Source: Zunongwangia atlantica 22II14-10F7 (GTDB lineage: Bacteria > Bacteroidota > Bacteroidia > Flavobacteriales > Flavobacteriaceae). From it: a DNA stretch of 64,000 nt. The DNA is taken from contig NZ_ARYN01000008.1 of the NCBI RefSeq assembly GCF_002094855.1, forward strand, positions 124,001 to 188,000, read 5' to 3'. Below are positions 36,115 to 45,032 of this stretch, piece by piece. Each line of letters begins with the position of its first letter. Positions within the stretch are counted from its first letter, which is position 1. Position numbers and translations under genes: made by a program. Under the pieces are notes generated by a model. That model worked only from the letters and a program-made list of their open reading frames with translations, made no database searches and was not told the origin of the DNA.

Positions 36115-37863
36115 TTATTGTCTTGCGGGGAATTCTTGAATTCTAACACGTGAAGTAGATAAAAATAATCCATCTTCTAAGTTACTTATATAACTTATTA
36201 ATTCTTCGCGCAATTCACAATGTAGGTCCCAGGCTTCAACCGCATCCTTAGAACTACAAAGAAACCTTATTTGAATCGATTTTTCTGTTGTATCTACTAC
36301 CTGAACAACAGGTGGTTTATTTTCATCCCAGCTTTCCTTAGTTTTTAAGATCTCCTCGAATTTTTTTCTAACTTTCTTTACATCGATCCTATAATCTGCA
36401 TAAATACTAATTGGTCGTATTTGATGCGCCGAGGTCATCGACCAGTTTTCAAAAGTATTGGATATTACGTATCTTAATGGAACAACAATACGGCGCCAAT
36501 CCCAGGTTCTAACCACCATGTAGGTAAAACGAATATCTTCTACGTATCCCCAATCGTCATCTATAATTACGGTGTCTCCAATTCGTGCTGGTTTTGTAAG
36601 CGCTATTTGGACACCGGCGATAATATTACCCAGTGTACTTTGCGCCGCAATACCAAGAATCACGGTAGCAACACCTGCAGATGCCATCAATGAAATTCCT
36701 AATTTTTCTAAAGATCTAAATTGAGATAGAACTACAGAAATTCCAAAGATGATCACGATAAAGGTAACTATTCGCCTTGCTACAGAAATGTAGGTCAGCA
36801 TTTTCCTAGCTTCAGAGTTTTCTTCTACACTGGTGTCGCCAATTTTATTTTCAGCAACATAGAGCATAAAGTAATCTACCATTCTCATAAAAAACCAGGT
36901 AATAGAACCAATTACTACTATTAATAGAATGGCATATAAAGTTGTAGCGAAAGAACCGGCGAATGAAATCAGGTTATTCAGTAAAAGATAAAATGATAAA
37001 ACACCTATTGCAACACCAGCCGGAGTTGTTAGTTTTCCGGCGATATTTTGCATCCATTGTTTCTTCGATTTCATTAAGAATTTTCGCAGGTAAAATGAAA
37101 ATAATTTCCCTATGTAATAGCAGAGTAGAATAAGAAGTAAGGCTCCTGCAAATTTCCATACCGGCATAGACCATAGTTTTATCCTGGCCCAGTCTGGCAT
37201 CATTCGATCTAATTTCCTGGGGCCATAAACCTTATAGAGTTCATCAATATTTTCTACAGTGTTGGGTGAGATTAGCCAAAATGCACCGTAATCTTTGTAT
37301 TTAACTCTTTGCAATCTAAAAACATAATCTCTACCATCAAGGTCAACTTCGCCAAAAACGATACTTCTACGTGGATTTCCGGCTACAGCTTTATTGGTGC
37401 TGGTTTGTATATCGATTTGCCCATCAGGCCTATCTGGTAGATCATCCCAGTTTAGTTTCACACGTTGGTTAATTACAAAATATAGTTTTTCGGCCAGTAA
37501 AGCAGCATCTTTATGAGAAAGGTCAGATGGTAAAAGATTCAAATTTAGGGCATAAGCGGCATTCATGTAATCGTTTTCTCGAGCGCTTATTACGAAATGT
37601 TCTAATGTTGCCTGCGGAGTCTGAAAATTGACATTATTTGGCGGTAAACCTATACTTTCATTCAGTCTGTTAATAATATAATATGCCTCGTTATATTCAT
37701 CTATAGCGTTAGGCCTGAATTTACCTTTATTTTTTGTTATAGGTTCTTTCGAAGGAAGTTGAGTGTTTTGACTACTATCGGTGCTATCTGAGGGATCTTG
37801 AGCAACTGAAATATTACACAAAAATACAGAGAGAAGTAGGCTGATTAAGTATTTGTAAGGCAT
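36115..37863 (-). CDS. MscS family channel with periplasmic N-terminal domain
   Basis: The 582-residue channel has a signal peptide (cleaved around Ala21, SVA-QD), a periplasmic domain of about 200 residues rich in charged residues, then several membrane helices. The MscS core follows: LMASAGVATVILGIAAQSTLGNII as pore helix, then DTVIIDDDWGYVEDIRFTYM and VVPLRYVISNTFENW. It is a paralogue of the next gene; the two share the core but differ in their N-terminal parts. Presence of two MscS channels beside trehalose enzymes points to osmoregulation. It is probably the first gene of a two-gene unit with the smaller channel. Confidence 0.9.
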   Translation of the reverse strand: MPYKYLISLLLSVFLCNISVAQDPSDSTDSSQNTQLPSKEPITKNKGKFRPNAIDEYNEAYYIINRLNESIGLPPNNVNFQTPQATLEHFVISARENDYMNAAYALNLNLLPSDLSHKDAALLAEKLYFVINQRVKLNWDDLPDRPDGQIDIQTSTNKAVAGNPRRSIVFGEVDLDGRDYVFRLQRVKYKDYGAFWLISPNTVENIDELYKVYGPRKLDRMMPDWARIKLWSMPVWKFAGALLLILLCYYIGKLFSFYLRKFLMKSKKQWMQNIAGKLTTPAGVAIGVLSFYLLLNNLISFAGSFATTLYAILLIVVIGSITWFFMRMVDYFMLYVAENKIGDTSVEENSEARKMLTYISVARRIVTFIVIIFGISVVLSQFRSLEKLGISLMASAGVATVILGIAAQSTLGNIIAGVQIALTKPARIGDTVIIDDDWGYVEDIRFTYMVVRTWDWRRIVVPLRYVISNTFENWSMTSAHQIRPISIYADYRIDVKKVRKKFEEILKTKESWDENKPPVVQVVDTTEKSIQIRFLCSSKDAVEAWDLHCELREELISYISNLEDGLFLSTSRVRIQEFPARQ

Positions 37864-37966
37864 GTTTCCAATGTACTCTGTTTTAGTGATGTAAATTATT
37901 AGTAAAGCGTTAAGAACATTAAAGAAACTGTGAATTTTTGTTGATTTTAGTTAAATGCAACCCAAT

Positions 37967-38016
37967 TTTTATTGGCACGCCAAACGCATAAGTACACGGA
38001 GGCAGGACTCGAAGTT
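37967..38016 (+). repeat. Interspersed repeat, decayed copy C
   Basis: The segment starts TTTTATTGGC, the same ten bases as in copy A at 1199, and keeps GCCAAA, GGAGGC and TCGAA at the matching places. With one gap about two thirds of 50 positions agree with copy A. The second half of the element is not clearly present. It lies in the gap between divergent MscS and SMP-30 genes. Confidence 0.45.
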
Positions 38017-38088
38017 GTTTACTTTTCTTATTGAAAAATATTTTAAAAAATAAATGTCAAAATACTTATCTTACTTTAAATTTTTAAA

Positions 38089-38997
38089 ATGAAAAATCTA
38101 TTGATATTCCAGTTTTCAATCTTTTTTCTGATTTTATCAGGTGTGTACGGTCAAACCCTTTCCCCGATTGAAGATGGCGCCAAACCACAATTAATTTCAG
38201 ATAAATTTGAGTTTACTGAAGGCCCCGCTTCAGATAAAATGGGAAATATTTATTTCACAGATCAACCAAACAATCGAATTTTAAAATGGAATGCTGAAAC
38301 AGACTTAATTTCTGTATTTATGGAAGATGCAGGACGTTCTAATGGATTGTTTTTTGACGATAACGAGAATCTTTGGGCTTGTGCCGACGAAAATTTTGAG
38401 TTGTGGAAGATTAGTCCAAATAAAAAAATAGAGGTGATTTTAGATAATTTCAGCAATAAAAATTTTAATGGCCCAAATGATCTTTGGATCGATGATAAAG
38501 GCGGAATCTATTTTACCGATCCTTATTATCAAAGGGATTATTGGCAACGGACTTCAGCTGATATGAGTGAAAGAAGGGTGTATTATCTCTCTCCAGATCA
38601 TAAAATGGTAAAAATCGCTGCGGAAAACTTTGTACTTCCAAACGGAATTATAGGTTCAGTTAAAGATGAAATTCTATATGTAGCCGATCGCTCAAAAAAC
38701 AAGACGTTTAAGTTCAAAATTGAAGAAAACGGAGAATTAAGTCAGCGTGAACTTTTTGCCGAAATGGGTTCAGACGGAATGACTACAGATAATGAAGGAA
38801 ATGTTTATCTAACGGGAGACGGAGTGACGATTTTCGATAAAAATGGCAACAAGATCGATCATATAAAAATTGATAAAAAATGGACGGCAAATGTCACTTT
38901 TGGAGGGAAAGATCAGGATATTTTATTCATTACTGCTTCAGATGCGGTATACAAACTAAAAATGAAAACCCACGGAATGCGTTGGTTTAGAAAATAA
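38089..38997 (+). CDS. Secreted SMP-30/gluconolactonase-like protein
   Basis: The 302-residue protein has a signal peptide cleaved around Gly21 (VYG-QT) and a six-bladed beta-propeller of the SMP-30/gluconolactonase/LRE type (PF08450). Visible metal or site residues include Glu in EFTEGPASDKMGNIYFTDQP, Asn in GRSNGLFFDDNENLW, FNGPNDLWIDDKGGIYFTDPYY and VLPNGIIG, plus SDGMTTDNEGNVY near the end. Such enzymes hydrolyse sugar lactones. Export suggests the lactone is outside the cytoplasm, for instance the product of a periplasmic sugar dehydrogenase such as the GMC enzyme in this window, though they are 30 kb apart. It is monocistronic. Confidence 0.9.
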   Translation: MKNLLIFQFSIFFLILSGVYGQTLSPIEDGAKPQLISDKFEFTEGPASDKMGNIYFTDQPNNRILKWNAETDLISVFMEDAGRSNGLFFDDNENLWACADENFELWKISPNKKIEVILDNFSNKNFNGPNDLWIDDKGGIYFTDPYYQRDYWQRTSADMSERRVYYLSPDHKMVKIAAENFVLPNGIIGSVKDEILYVADRSKNKTFKFKIEENGELSQRELFAEMGSDGMTTDNEGNVYLTGDGVTIFDKNGNKIDHIKIDKKWTANVTFGGKDQDILFITASDAVYKLKMKTHGMRWFRK

Positions 38998-39001
38998 AAA
39001 A

Positions 39002-39027
39002 GAGGCCACCTGCTTAAAAGTGGCCTC
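39002..39027 (-). terminator. Terminator of the beta-oxidation operon
   Basis: GAGGCCAC (39002-39009) and GTGGCCTC (39020-39027) form an 8-bp GC-rich stem; on the minus strand a U run follows. It lies 27 bp past the acyl-CoA dehydrogenase stop codon and may also stop the convergent SMP-30 transcript. Confidence 0.88.
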
Positions 39028-39053
39028 CAACTTAACATAAACCATCAAAATAC

Positions 39054-40859
39054 TTAAAAACAATACTTATTTTCAGCGATTAATTTATCGGCAATTTGGG
39101 TTCTTAATTTTACCACATTCGGGAAATTGTCGTATTTCGTAAAACGCTTTAATCCCATTAACATCATTCTCAATTCATCACCTTCAGCGAAAGAAATTAT
39201 TCCTTCTTTAGCTTTGGCGTTAATTGTTTCAACGGCATTATAAAGATAAAGTTGCGACATTGCGATCTGTTCTTTTTGTGAATCTTCGCCAAAACGTTTC
39301 GCATTCTTTTCAGTTCTTAAAATAGCCGATTCTGCCATATACACTTCGATTAGAATATCTGAAGCAGCTAATAATAATTGCTGATGTTCCTCCAACTGAG
39401 GTCCGAATTTCTGAACAGCGCTACCGGCAACCATCAAAAATAATTTTTTCAGCTTTTTGATCATTTCCTTTTCTTCCGCAAATAATTCAGAATAATCCGG
39501 TTTATCGAAAGACGGAATACTGGTTAATTCGTTAGCTACAGATTGTGCAGGTCCTAAAAGATCTACGTGACCTTTCATCGCTTTTTTCACCAACATCCCT
39601 ACCGAAAGCATTCGGTTAATTTCGTTGGTTCCTTCGTAAATTCTGGAAATACGAGCATCTCTCCACGCTGCTTCCATTGGCGTATCAGCAGAGAAGCCCA
39701 TTCCGCCAAACACCTGAATACCTTCATCAGAGCAATTCTGAATATCTTCTGAACAGGCAACTTTCAAAATAGAACATTCTATCGCATATTCTTCAACACC
39801 TTTTAATTCGGCTTCAGAGTGAGAATTTCCATTTTCTAAGCGAATATTAATTCGGTCTTCGATATTTTTAGCTGCACGATATGAAGCAGACTCTCCAACA
39901 TAAGCTGAAGTTGCCATTTCTGCTAATTTCTGTTTAATCGCACCAAATTGTGCAATTGGCGTTTTAAACTGAACTCTTTCATTAGCATACTGAACCGCAT
40001 TTGCAGTAACGCGACGTTGAGCATCTAAACAAGCAGCCGCTAATTTGATTCGACCAACGTTTAAAGCATTCATTGCAATTTTAAAACCTTCGCCACGACC
40101 AGCCAGCATATTTTCTACCGGAACTTTAGTATCGTTAAAGAAAACCTGGCGGGTAGAAGAGGAGTGGATTCCTAATTTCTTTTCTTCTTCCCCGAAAGAA
40201 ATTCCGTTTTCTTTATCGTTTTCTACGATAAATCCGGTGATATTCTTATCATCTTCAATACGAGCAAAAACGATGAATACATTTGCAAAACCGGCGTTAG
40301 AGATCCACATTTTTTGTCCGCTAATGCTGTAGTGTTTTCCATCTTCAGAAAGTACGGCTTTGGTTTTTCCTGAATTTGCATCACTACCTGCACCCGGTTC
40401 AGTCAAACAATACGCACCAAACCATTCTCCGGTGGCTAACTTCGGAACATATTTTTTCTTTTGTTCTTCAGTTCCGTAAAGTGTAATCGGCATCGTTCCA
40501 ATCCCGGTATGTGCTCCAAAAGCAGTTGCGATCGATCCTGTAGCACCAGAAATATAATCACAAACCAGCATTGTAGAAACAAATCCCATTCCTAGTCCGT
40601 CATATTCTTCGGGTACAGCAACACCAAGAAAACCAAGTTCCCCGGCTTTCTGCATAATTTCTTCGGTAAGCGCGTAGTCTTTTTTCTCGAATCTTTCTTT
40701 ATGCGGAATGATCTCACGATCTACAAATTCCTGTACAGAATCACGCATCATCTTTTGCTCCTCGTTAAAATCTTCAGGAGTAAAAATGTCTTCGCAGTTG
40801 GTTTCTTTCACTAAGAATTGACCACCGCGTAATATTTCTTTATCTGTTTTAGCTTCCAT
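39054..40859 (-). CDS. Acyl-CoA dehydrogenase family protein
   Basis: The 601-residue enzyme catalyses the first, FAD-dependent step of fatty-acid beta-oxidation. It has the usual N-terminal helical domain (ITPxxFNEEQKMMRDSV region at ~30), the middle beta domain with YCLTEPGAGSDANSG (~150) and ISGQKMWISNAGFA, and the C-terminal helical domain with FGGMGFSADTPMEAAWRDARISRIYEGTNEI (in parts, ~385-415), which covers the catalytic Glu. An additional ~180-residue helical C-terminus makes it resemble very-long-chain type enzymes. It is the last gene of the operon led by marR. Gap to the four-helix-bundle gene: 55 bp with one arm of an inverted repeat. Confidence 0.93.
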   Translation of the reverse strand: MEAKTDKEILRGGQFLVKETNCEDIFTPEDFNEEQKMMRDSVQEFVDREIIPHKERFEKKDYALTEEIMQKAGELGFLGVAVPEEYDGLGMGFVSTMLVCDYISGATGSIATAFGAHTGIGTMPITLYGTEEQKKKYVPKLATGEWFGAYCLTEPGAGSDANSGKTKAVLSEDGKHYSISGQKMWISNAGFANVFIVFARIEDDKNITGFIVENDKENGISFGEEEKKLGIHSSSTRQVFFNDTKVPVENMLAGRGEGFKIAMNALNVGRIKLAAACLDAQRRVTANAVQYANERVQFKTPIAQFGAIKQKLAEMATSAYVGESASYRAAKNIEDRINIRLENGNSHSEAELKGVEEYAIECSILKVACSEDIQNCSDEGIQVFGGMGFSADTPMEAAWRDARISRIYEGTNEINRMLSVGMLVKKAMKGHVDLLGPAQSVANELTSIPSFDKPDYSELFAEEKEMIKKLKKLFLMVAGSAVQKFGPQLEEHQQLLLAASDILIEVYMAESAILRTEKNAKRFGEDSQKEQIAMSQLYLYNAVETINAKAKEGIISFAEGDELRMMLMGLKRFTKYDNFPNVVKLRTQIADKLIAENKYCF

Positions 40860-40870
40860 CTTTTTTATTT

Positions 40871-40898
40871 TGAATTTTGAATTATAAATGTTGAATGC
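40871..40898 (+). repeat. Inverted repeat arm, right end of the four-helix-bundle unit
   Basis: This 28-base segment starting TGAATTTTGAAT and ending ATGTTGAATGC is matched by the reverse complement of 41280-41307 at 23 of 28 positions, with 23 of the first 26 identical. The pair encloses the four-helix-bundle gene. Confidence 0.8.
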
Positions 40899-40914
40899 TT
40901 ATAATTCAGTATTG

Positions 40915-41265
40915 TTAGACATTATTTTTTGCTGTAATTATGATTTTTGTAATGATATTGATGATATGGTTTACTTCCTTTATTTCATCTAAAACATCGA
41001 GAGTTGTGAGCTCAGAATCATTCAGTAATCGTAACCAATATTTAGTTTCTCTGGCTTCTTTTGAAGCAATAGACATCTTATTTATAAAATCTCTTTTCGA
41101 TTGAGCAGCCGTGGCTTCTTCAACATTGGCGCCAATACTTGTCGCTGATTTTAAAAGCTGTTTTGAAATAATAAACTCTTTGTTTTCCTGTAATTTTTTG
41201 AATAGGGAAATAATACTCAGAGAGAAATTGAAAGTTTTATCGATAATTATATTTTCTGTTTTCAA
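40915..41265 (-). CDS. Four-helix-bundle protein (23S rRNA intervening-sequence protein family)
   Basis: The 116-residue all-helical protein matches the IVP/S23 family (PF05635, four helix bundle protein). Family marks are LLKSATSIGANVEEATAAQS, KRDFINKMSIASKEARE and TKYWLRLLNDSE. Members were first seen as ORFs inside 23S rRNA intervening sequences of Leptospira and related bacteria; the Avd protein of diversity-generating retroelements shares the fold. No biochemical role is established for stand-alone copies. Here it sits in the middle of a fatty-acid operon to which it has no functional link, and is bounded by 28-base inverted repeats (40871-40898 and 41280-41307) that fill the gaps to both neighbours. 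This suggests an inserted unit. No reverse transcriptase is nearby. Confidence 0.88.
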   Translation of the reverse strand: MKTENIIIDKTFNFSLSIISLFKKLQENKEFIISKQLLKSATSIGANVEEATAAQSKRDFINKMSIASKEARETKYWLRLLNDSELTTLDVLDEIKEVNHIINIITKIIITAKNNV

Positions 41266-41279
41266 AGTTCTCCCATTTC

Positions 41280-41307
41280 TAATTCAACATTCAGCATTCA
41301 AAATTCA
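41280..41307 (+). repeat. Inverted repeat arm, left end of the four-helix-bundle unit
   Basis: The segment TAATTCAACATT...AAAATTCA is the complement of the arm at 40871-40898. It ends 3 bp before the thiolase stop codon region, so the unit occupies the whole intergenic space between thiolase and acyl-CoA dehydrogenase genes. Confidence 0.8.
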
Positions 41308-41310
41308 TAA

Positions 41311-42501
41311 CTAAAACACCTCATAAACCCCTGCAGCACCTTGTCCGGTCCCTACGCACATAGTTACCATTGCGTATTTGTTGTTCAGGTTTCGTTTGCG
41401 CATTTCATCAAAGATCTGAACCGATAATTTTGCTCCCGTACAACCCAATGGATGTCCCATTGAAATGGCTCCACCGTTTACGTTTACCAGATCCTGATTT
41501 AATCCTAATTCACGAATGACGGCTAGCGACTGTGAAGCAAAGGCTTCGTTTAGTTCGATCAATGAAATATCATCTTGTTTTAATCCGGCTTGTTTTATTG
41601 CCTTCGGAATAGCTTTTACCGGACCGATTCCCATTATTCTTGGTTCGACACCAACAGCGGTGTAGCTTACCATTCTGGCGATTGGTTCTAGATTTAGTTC
41701 TTTAACCATTTCTTCGCTCATTACCATCACGAAAGCTGCACCATCACTCATTTGTGAAGAGTTTCCGGCAGTTACGCTTCCGCCTTCAGCAAATACAGGG
41801 CGCAGTTTATTTAGCACTGATTCAGAAGTATCTTTACGCGGACCTTCATCTTTATTCACCGTATAACTTTTGGTTTTCTTTTTTCCGTCAGCATCCACAT
41901 AAGTTTGGTCGATCGTGATCGGGACGATTTGATCTTGAAAACGATCCTCTGCCTGCGCTTTTATTGCCTTTTGATGTGAATTGTAAGCAAATTCATCCTG
42001 ATCTTCACGAGAGACTTTATATTGATTGGCAACCGCTTCCGCAGTTAACCCCATTCCCCAGTAATAATCTTCGTGACCTTCCTTAGCTAATTTATAGTCT
42101 GGTACCGGTTTATAACCACCCATTGGGATGTAGCTCATACTTTCTGCACCACCGGCGATGATACAATCTGCCATTCCACTTTGGATTTTTGCTGAAGCGA
42201 TAGCAATAGTTTCCAATCCAGAAGCGCAATAGCGATTCACCGTCATCCCCGGTACGTCTTCGGTCTTTAATCCCATTAAGGAAATTAAACGTCCAACGTT
42301 CAAGCCTTGCTCAGCTTCTGGCATTGCATTACCAACGATCACATCGTCGATACGTGTTTTGTCGAATTCCGGAAGTTTATCCATCATATATTCGATGGTT
42401 TCCGCTGCCAGTTCATCTGGTCTTTTAAATCTGAACACACCTCGAGGCGCTTTCCCCACGGCGGTTCTATATGCTTTTACTATATATGCAGTCTTATTCA
42501 T
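41311..42501 (-). CDS. Acetyl-CoA C-acyltransferase (3-ketoacyl-CoA thiolase)
   Basis: The 396-residue thiolase performs the last step of beta-oxidation, cleaving 3-ketoacyl-CoA with CoA. The nucleophilic Cys lies in VNRYCASGLETIAIA (~91), the His in ELNEAFASQS and GGAISMGHPLGCTGA (~350), and the second Cys in MVTMCVGTGQGAAG near the C-terminus. Length is normal. It follows the fused dehydrogenase/hydratase gene by 71 bp that are filled by a gene-less pair of inverted repeats. The two genes together equal the FadB/FadA pair of other bacteria. Confidence 0.95.
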   Translation of the reverse strand: MNKTAYIVKAYRTAVGKAPRGVFRFKRPDELAAETIEYMMDKLPEFDKTRIDDVIVGNAMPEAEQGLNVGRLISLMGLKTEDVPGMTVNRYCASGLETIAIASAKIQSGMADCIIAGGAESMSYIPMGGYKPVPDYKLAKEGHEDYYWGMGLTAEAVANQYKVSREDQDEFAYNSHQKAIKAQAEDRFQDQIVPITIDQTYVDADGKKKTKSYTVNKDEGPRKDTSESVLNKLRPVFAEGGSVTAGNSSQMSDGAAFVMVMSEEMVKELNLEPIARMVSYTAVGVEPRIMGIGPVKAIPKAIKQAGLKQDDISLIELNEAFASQSLAVIRELGLNQDLVNVNGGAISMGHPLGCTGAKLSVQIFDEMRKRNLNNKYAMVTMCVGTGQGAAGVYEVF

Positions 42502-42507
42502 TTGTTT

Positions 42508-42574
42508 TGAATTTTAAATTTTGAATGTTGAATTTCGAATAATTTAAAATTCAACATTCATCATTCAACATTTT
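42508..42574. repeat. Gene-less inverted repeat pair related to the four-helix-bundle unit
   Basis: Arms at 42508-42535 and 42547-42574 are near-complements separated by 11 bases. The left arm agrees with the reverse complement of 41280-41307 at 24 of 28 positions, and the right arm agrees with 41280-41307 itself at about 23 of 28. The structure therefore looks like both ends of the four-helix-bundle unit brought together without the gene. It fills the gap between the dehydrogenase/hydratase and thiolase genes and reaches the stop codon of the former. Confidence 0.8.
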
Positions 42575-44978
42575 AGTTCCTAAGCGGTTTCCCCTTCTGT
42601 AACATATGCTGAAGGCGTTCTAATGTTTTTCGTTCTCCGCAAAGGCTTAAAAAAGCTTCACGTTCCAGGTCTAATAAGTATTGCTCGCTAACGTAAGACG
42701 CTTCAGAAAGATCTCCACCGGCCATTACGTAAGCCAGTTTGTTAGCGATTTTCTTATCGTGATCGCTAATGTATTTTCCGGCATTCATCTGGTCGGTTCC
42801 TACGTAAAAAGCACCTAAAGCCTGTTTTCCAAGAACTTTAATGTCTTTTCTCATAATAGGCTTTGTGTATCCATTATCTGCCATTAACATTGCGTGTTTT
42901 TTTGCAATAGCTAATTGATTATCACGATTCACCACTACGATATCTTTTCCTTTCTGAAGAATATTGGTATCGTAAGCTTCGTAAGCAGAAGTAGATACTT
43001 TTGCCATCCCTATTGTTAGGAAGTTTTCACGTAAACGATTCAGTTCTACATCATCTTTTTGGTAAGTATCAGCTGCTCTTAATGTCAATTCTTTAGAACC
43101 ACCACCGCCAGGAATTACCCCAACGCCAAATTCAACTAAACCAATATAAGTTTCAGCGTGTGCCACCACCTTATCGGCGTGAAGTGAAAGTTCGCAACCA
43201 CCACCAAGCGCCATATTATGTGGTGCGGCAATTGTTGGAATAGAGGAGTAGCGCATACGCATCATTGTATCCTGGAAATATTTGATCGCCATATTTAGCT
43301 CGTCGTATTCTTGCTCGACCGCCATCATAAAGATCATCCCGATATTTGCGCCTACAGAGAAGTTTTTTCCGTCGTTAGACACTACGAGTCCGCGGTATTC
43401 TTTTTCAGCAAGATCGATCGCTTTATTAATTCCGTCGAGAACATCACCACCAATTGAATTCATCTTACTGCGGAATTCCAGATTCAAAATACCATCGCCT
43501 AAATCTTCAACCACAACTCCGCTGTTTTGGAATACAGCCTTAGATTCACGAATATTGTCTAAAATGATATAGGAATCTTGTCCCGGAACTTTTACGTGTT
43601 CTTTCTTCGGAATCTCATAATAATAAGTATTTCCTTCTTTTACTGAATAAAATGAAGTGATACCGGCATTTACCATTTCTGAAACCCAAGCTGCAGGCTC
43701 GTAACCTTCAGCTTTCATCATTTCGATTCCTTTTTCTACACCAATAGCATCCCAGACCTGAAAAGGTCCGTGTTCCCATCCAAAACCGGCTTGCATCGCA
43801 TCGTCGATTTTGTAAAGCTCATCGGTGATTTCAGGAATTCTGTTTGACGCATAAGCGAAAAGTGCCGAGAAGTTTTTGCGATAAAATTTACCGGCTTTTC
43901 CTTCATCTTTAATAAGCACCTTATAACGATCGCTAAGTTTATCGATAGTTTTGGTTTGTTCTAAAACTCCGAATTTCGCGCTTTTTCGATCACGGAATTC
44001 CATTTTATCAAGATCTAAAGATTTGATCTCGCTAGAACCGTCTTCTTTTTTTTCTTTTTTATAAAAACCTTGTCCGGTTTTGCTTCCCAACCATTTATTA
44101 TCCATCATTGTTTGGATAAAATCTGGAAGTTTAAAAAGCTCGTGAGCTTCATCTTCGGGAACGTTTTCGTACAAGCCGTTAGCAACGTGCACCAGAGTAT
44201 CTAAACCAACCACATCGACGGTACGGAAGGTAGCCGACTTTTGACGACCAATCACCGGACCGGTAAGTTTATCGACTTCTTCAATAGTCATATCCATATC
44301 TTTTACCATATGGAACAAACTCATTATACTGAAGATCCCAACGCGATTTCCAATAAAAGCCGGTGTATCTTTCGCGATAACCGATTTTTTACCCAGAAAT
44401 TTTTTTCCGTAGTCATTCAGGAAATTCAATACTTCATCTGAAGTATCTGGTCCCGGAATAATTTCGAATAGGCGTAAATATCTTGGAGGATTGAAAAAGT
44501 GCGTTCCGCAGAAATGCTTCTGGAAATCTTCACTTCTTCCTTCGTTCATAAATTTAATAGGAATCCCGGAAGTATTCGAAGTAATTAAGGTTCCCGGTTT
44601 TCTATGTTTTTCAAGTTTTTCGAAAACCTGTTTTTTAATATCAAGTCTTTCTACTACCACTTCGATAATCCAATCTGCTTCAGAAACTTTAGTGATATCA
44701 TCTTCTAAATTTCCGGTGCTTATGCGCTTGGCAAAATCTTTATGGTAAATAGGAGAGGGCTTCGATTTTAAAGAATTTTGCAATGAATCGTTAACGATAC
44801 GATTGCGCACTTCTTTATCTTCTAAAGTAAGCCCCTTTTTTTGTTCTTTTTCATTGAGTTCTCTTGGAACGATATCGAGCAGTAATACCTCGACGCCAAT
44901 ATTGGCGAAGTGGCAGGCAATACCGCTACCCATAATTCCTGAACCTACAACAGCAACTTTATTGATTGTTCGCTTCAT
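42573..44978 (-). CDS. Fused 3-hydroxyacyl-CoA dehydrogenase / enoyl-CoA hydratase
   Basis: The 801-residue enzyme performs the second and third steps of beta-oxidation. The 3-hydroxyacyl-CoA dehydrogenase part comes first: NAD-binding GSGIMGSGIACHFA (~11-24), then SNTSGIP and HFFNPPRYLRLFEI with the catalytic His (~160), and two C-terminal dehydrogenase domains up to ~460. The enoyl-CoA hydratase/isomerase part follows at ~480-700, with NMALGGGCELSLHAD and FGVGVIPGGGGSKEL carrying the oxyanion-hole glycines and the catalytic Glu. The domain order is opposite to E. coli FadB but common in Bacteroidota and actinobacterial relatives. It is the second gene of the operon, 54 bp after marR. Confidence 0.94.
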   Translation of the reverse strand: MKRTINKVAVVGSGIMGSGIACHFANIGVEVLLLDIVPRELNEKEQKKGLTLEDKEVRNRIVNDSLQNSLKSKPSPIYHKDFAKRISTGNLEDDITKVSEADWIIEVVVERLDIKKQVFEKLEKHRKPGTLITSNTSGIPIKFMNEGRSEDFQKHFCGTHFFNPPRYLRLFEIIPGPDTSDEVLNFLNDYGKKFLGKKSVIAKDTPAFIGNRVGIFSIMSLFHMVKDMDMTIEEVDKLTGPVIGRQKSATFRTVDVVGLDTLVHVANGLYENVPEDEAHELFKLPDFIQTMMDNKWLGSKTGQGFYKKEKKEDGSSEIKSLDLDKMEFRDRKSAKFGVLEQTKTIDKLSDRYKVLIKDEGKAGKFYRKNFSALFAYASNRIPEITDELYKIDDAMQAGFGWEHGPFQVWDAIGVEKGIEMMKAEGYEPAAWVSEMVNAGITSFYSVKEGNTYYYEIPKKEHVKVPGQDSYIILDNIRESKAVFQNSGVVVEDLGDGILNLEFRSKMNSIGGDVLDGINKAIDLAEKEYRGLVVSNDGKNFSVGANIGMIFMMAVEQEYDELNMAIKYFQDTMMRMRYSSIPTIAAPHNMALGGGCELSLHADKVVAHAETYIGLVEFGVGVIPGGGGSKELTLRAADTYQKDDVELNRLRENFLTIGMAKVSTSAYEAYDTNILQKGKDIVVVNRDNQLAIAKKHAMLMADNGYTKPIMRKDIKVLGKQALGAFYVGTDQMNAGKYISDHDKKIANKLAYVMAGGDLSEASYVSEQYLLDLEREAFLSLCGERKTLERLQHMLQKGKPLRN

Positions 44979-45032
44979 TATTTTAGGTCTGGTTTTAGAA
45001 TTGCTACAATGCCCTGTAGCATTGAAGCCTGA

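Noticed and set aside
40915-41265. Diversity-generating retroelement, because the four-helix-bundle protein resembles Avd
   Set aside because: There is no reverse transcriptase, no template/variable repeat pair and no suitable target gene in the neighbourhood; only the fold is shared.
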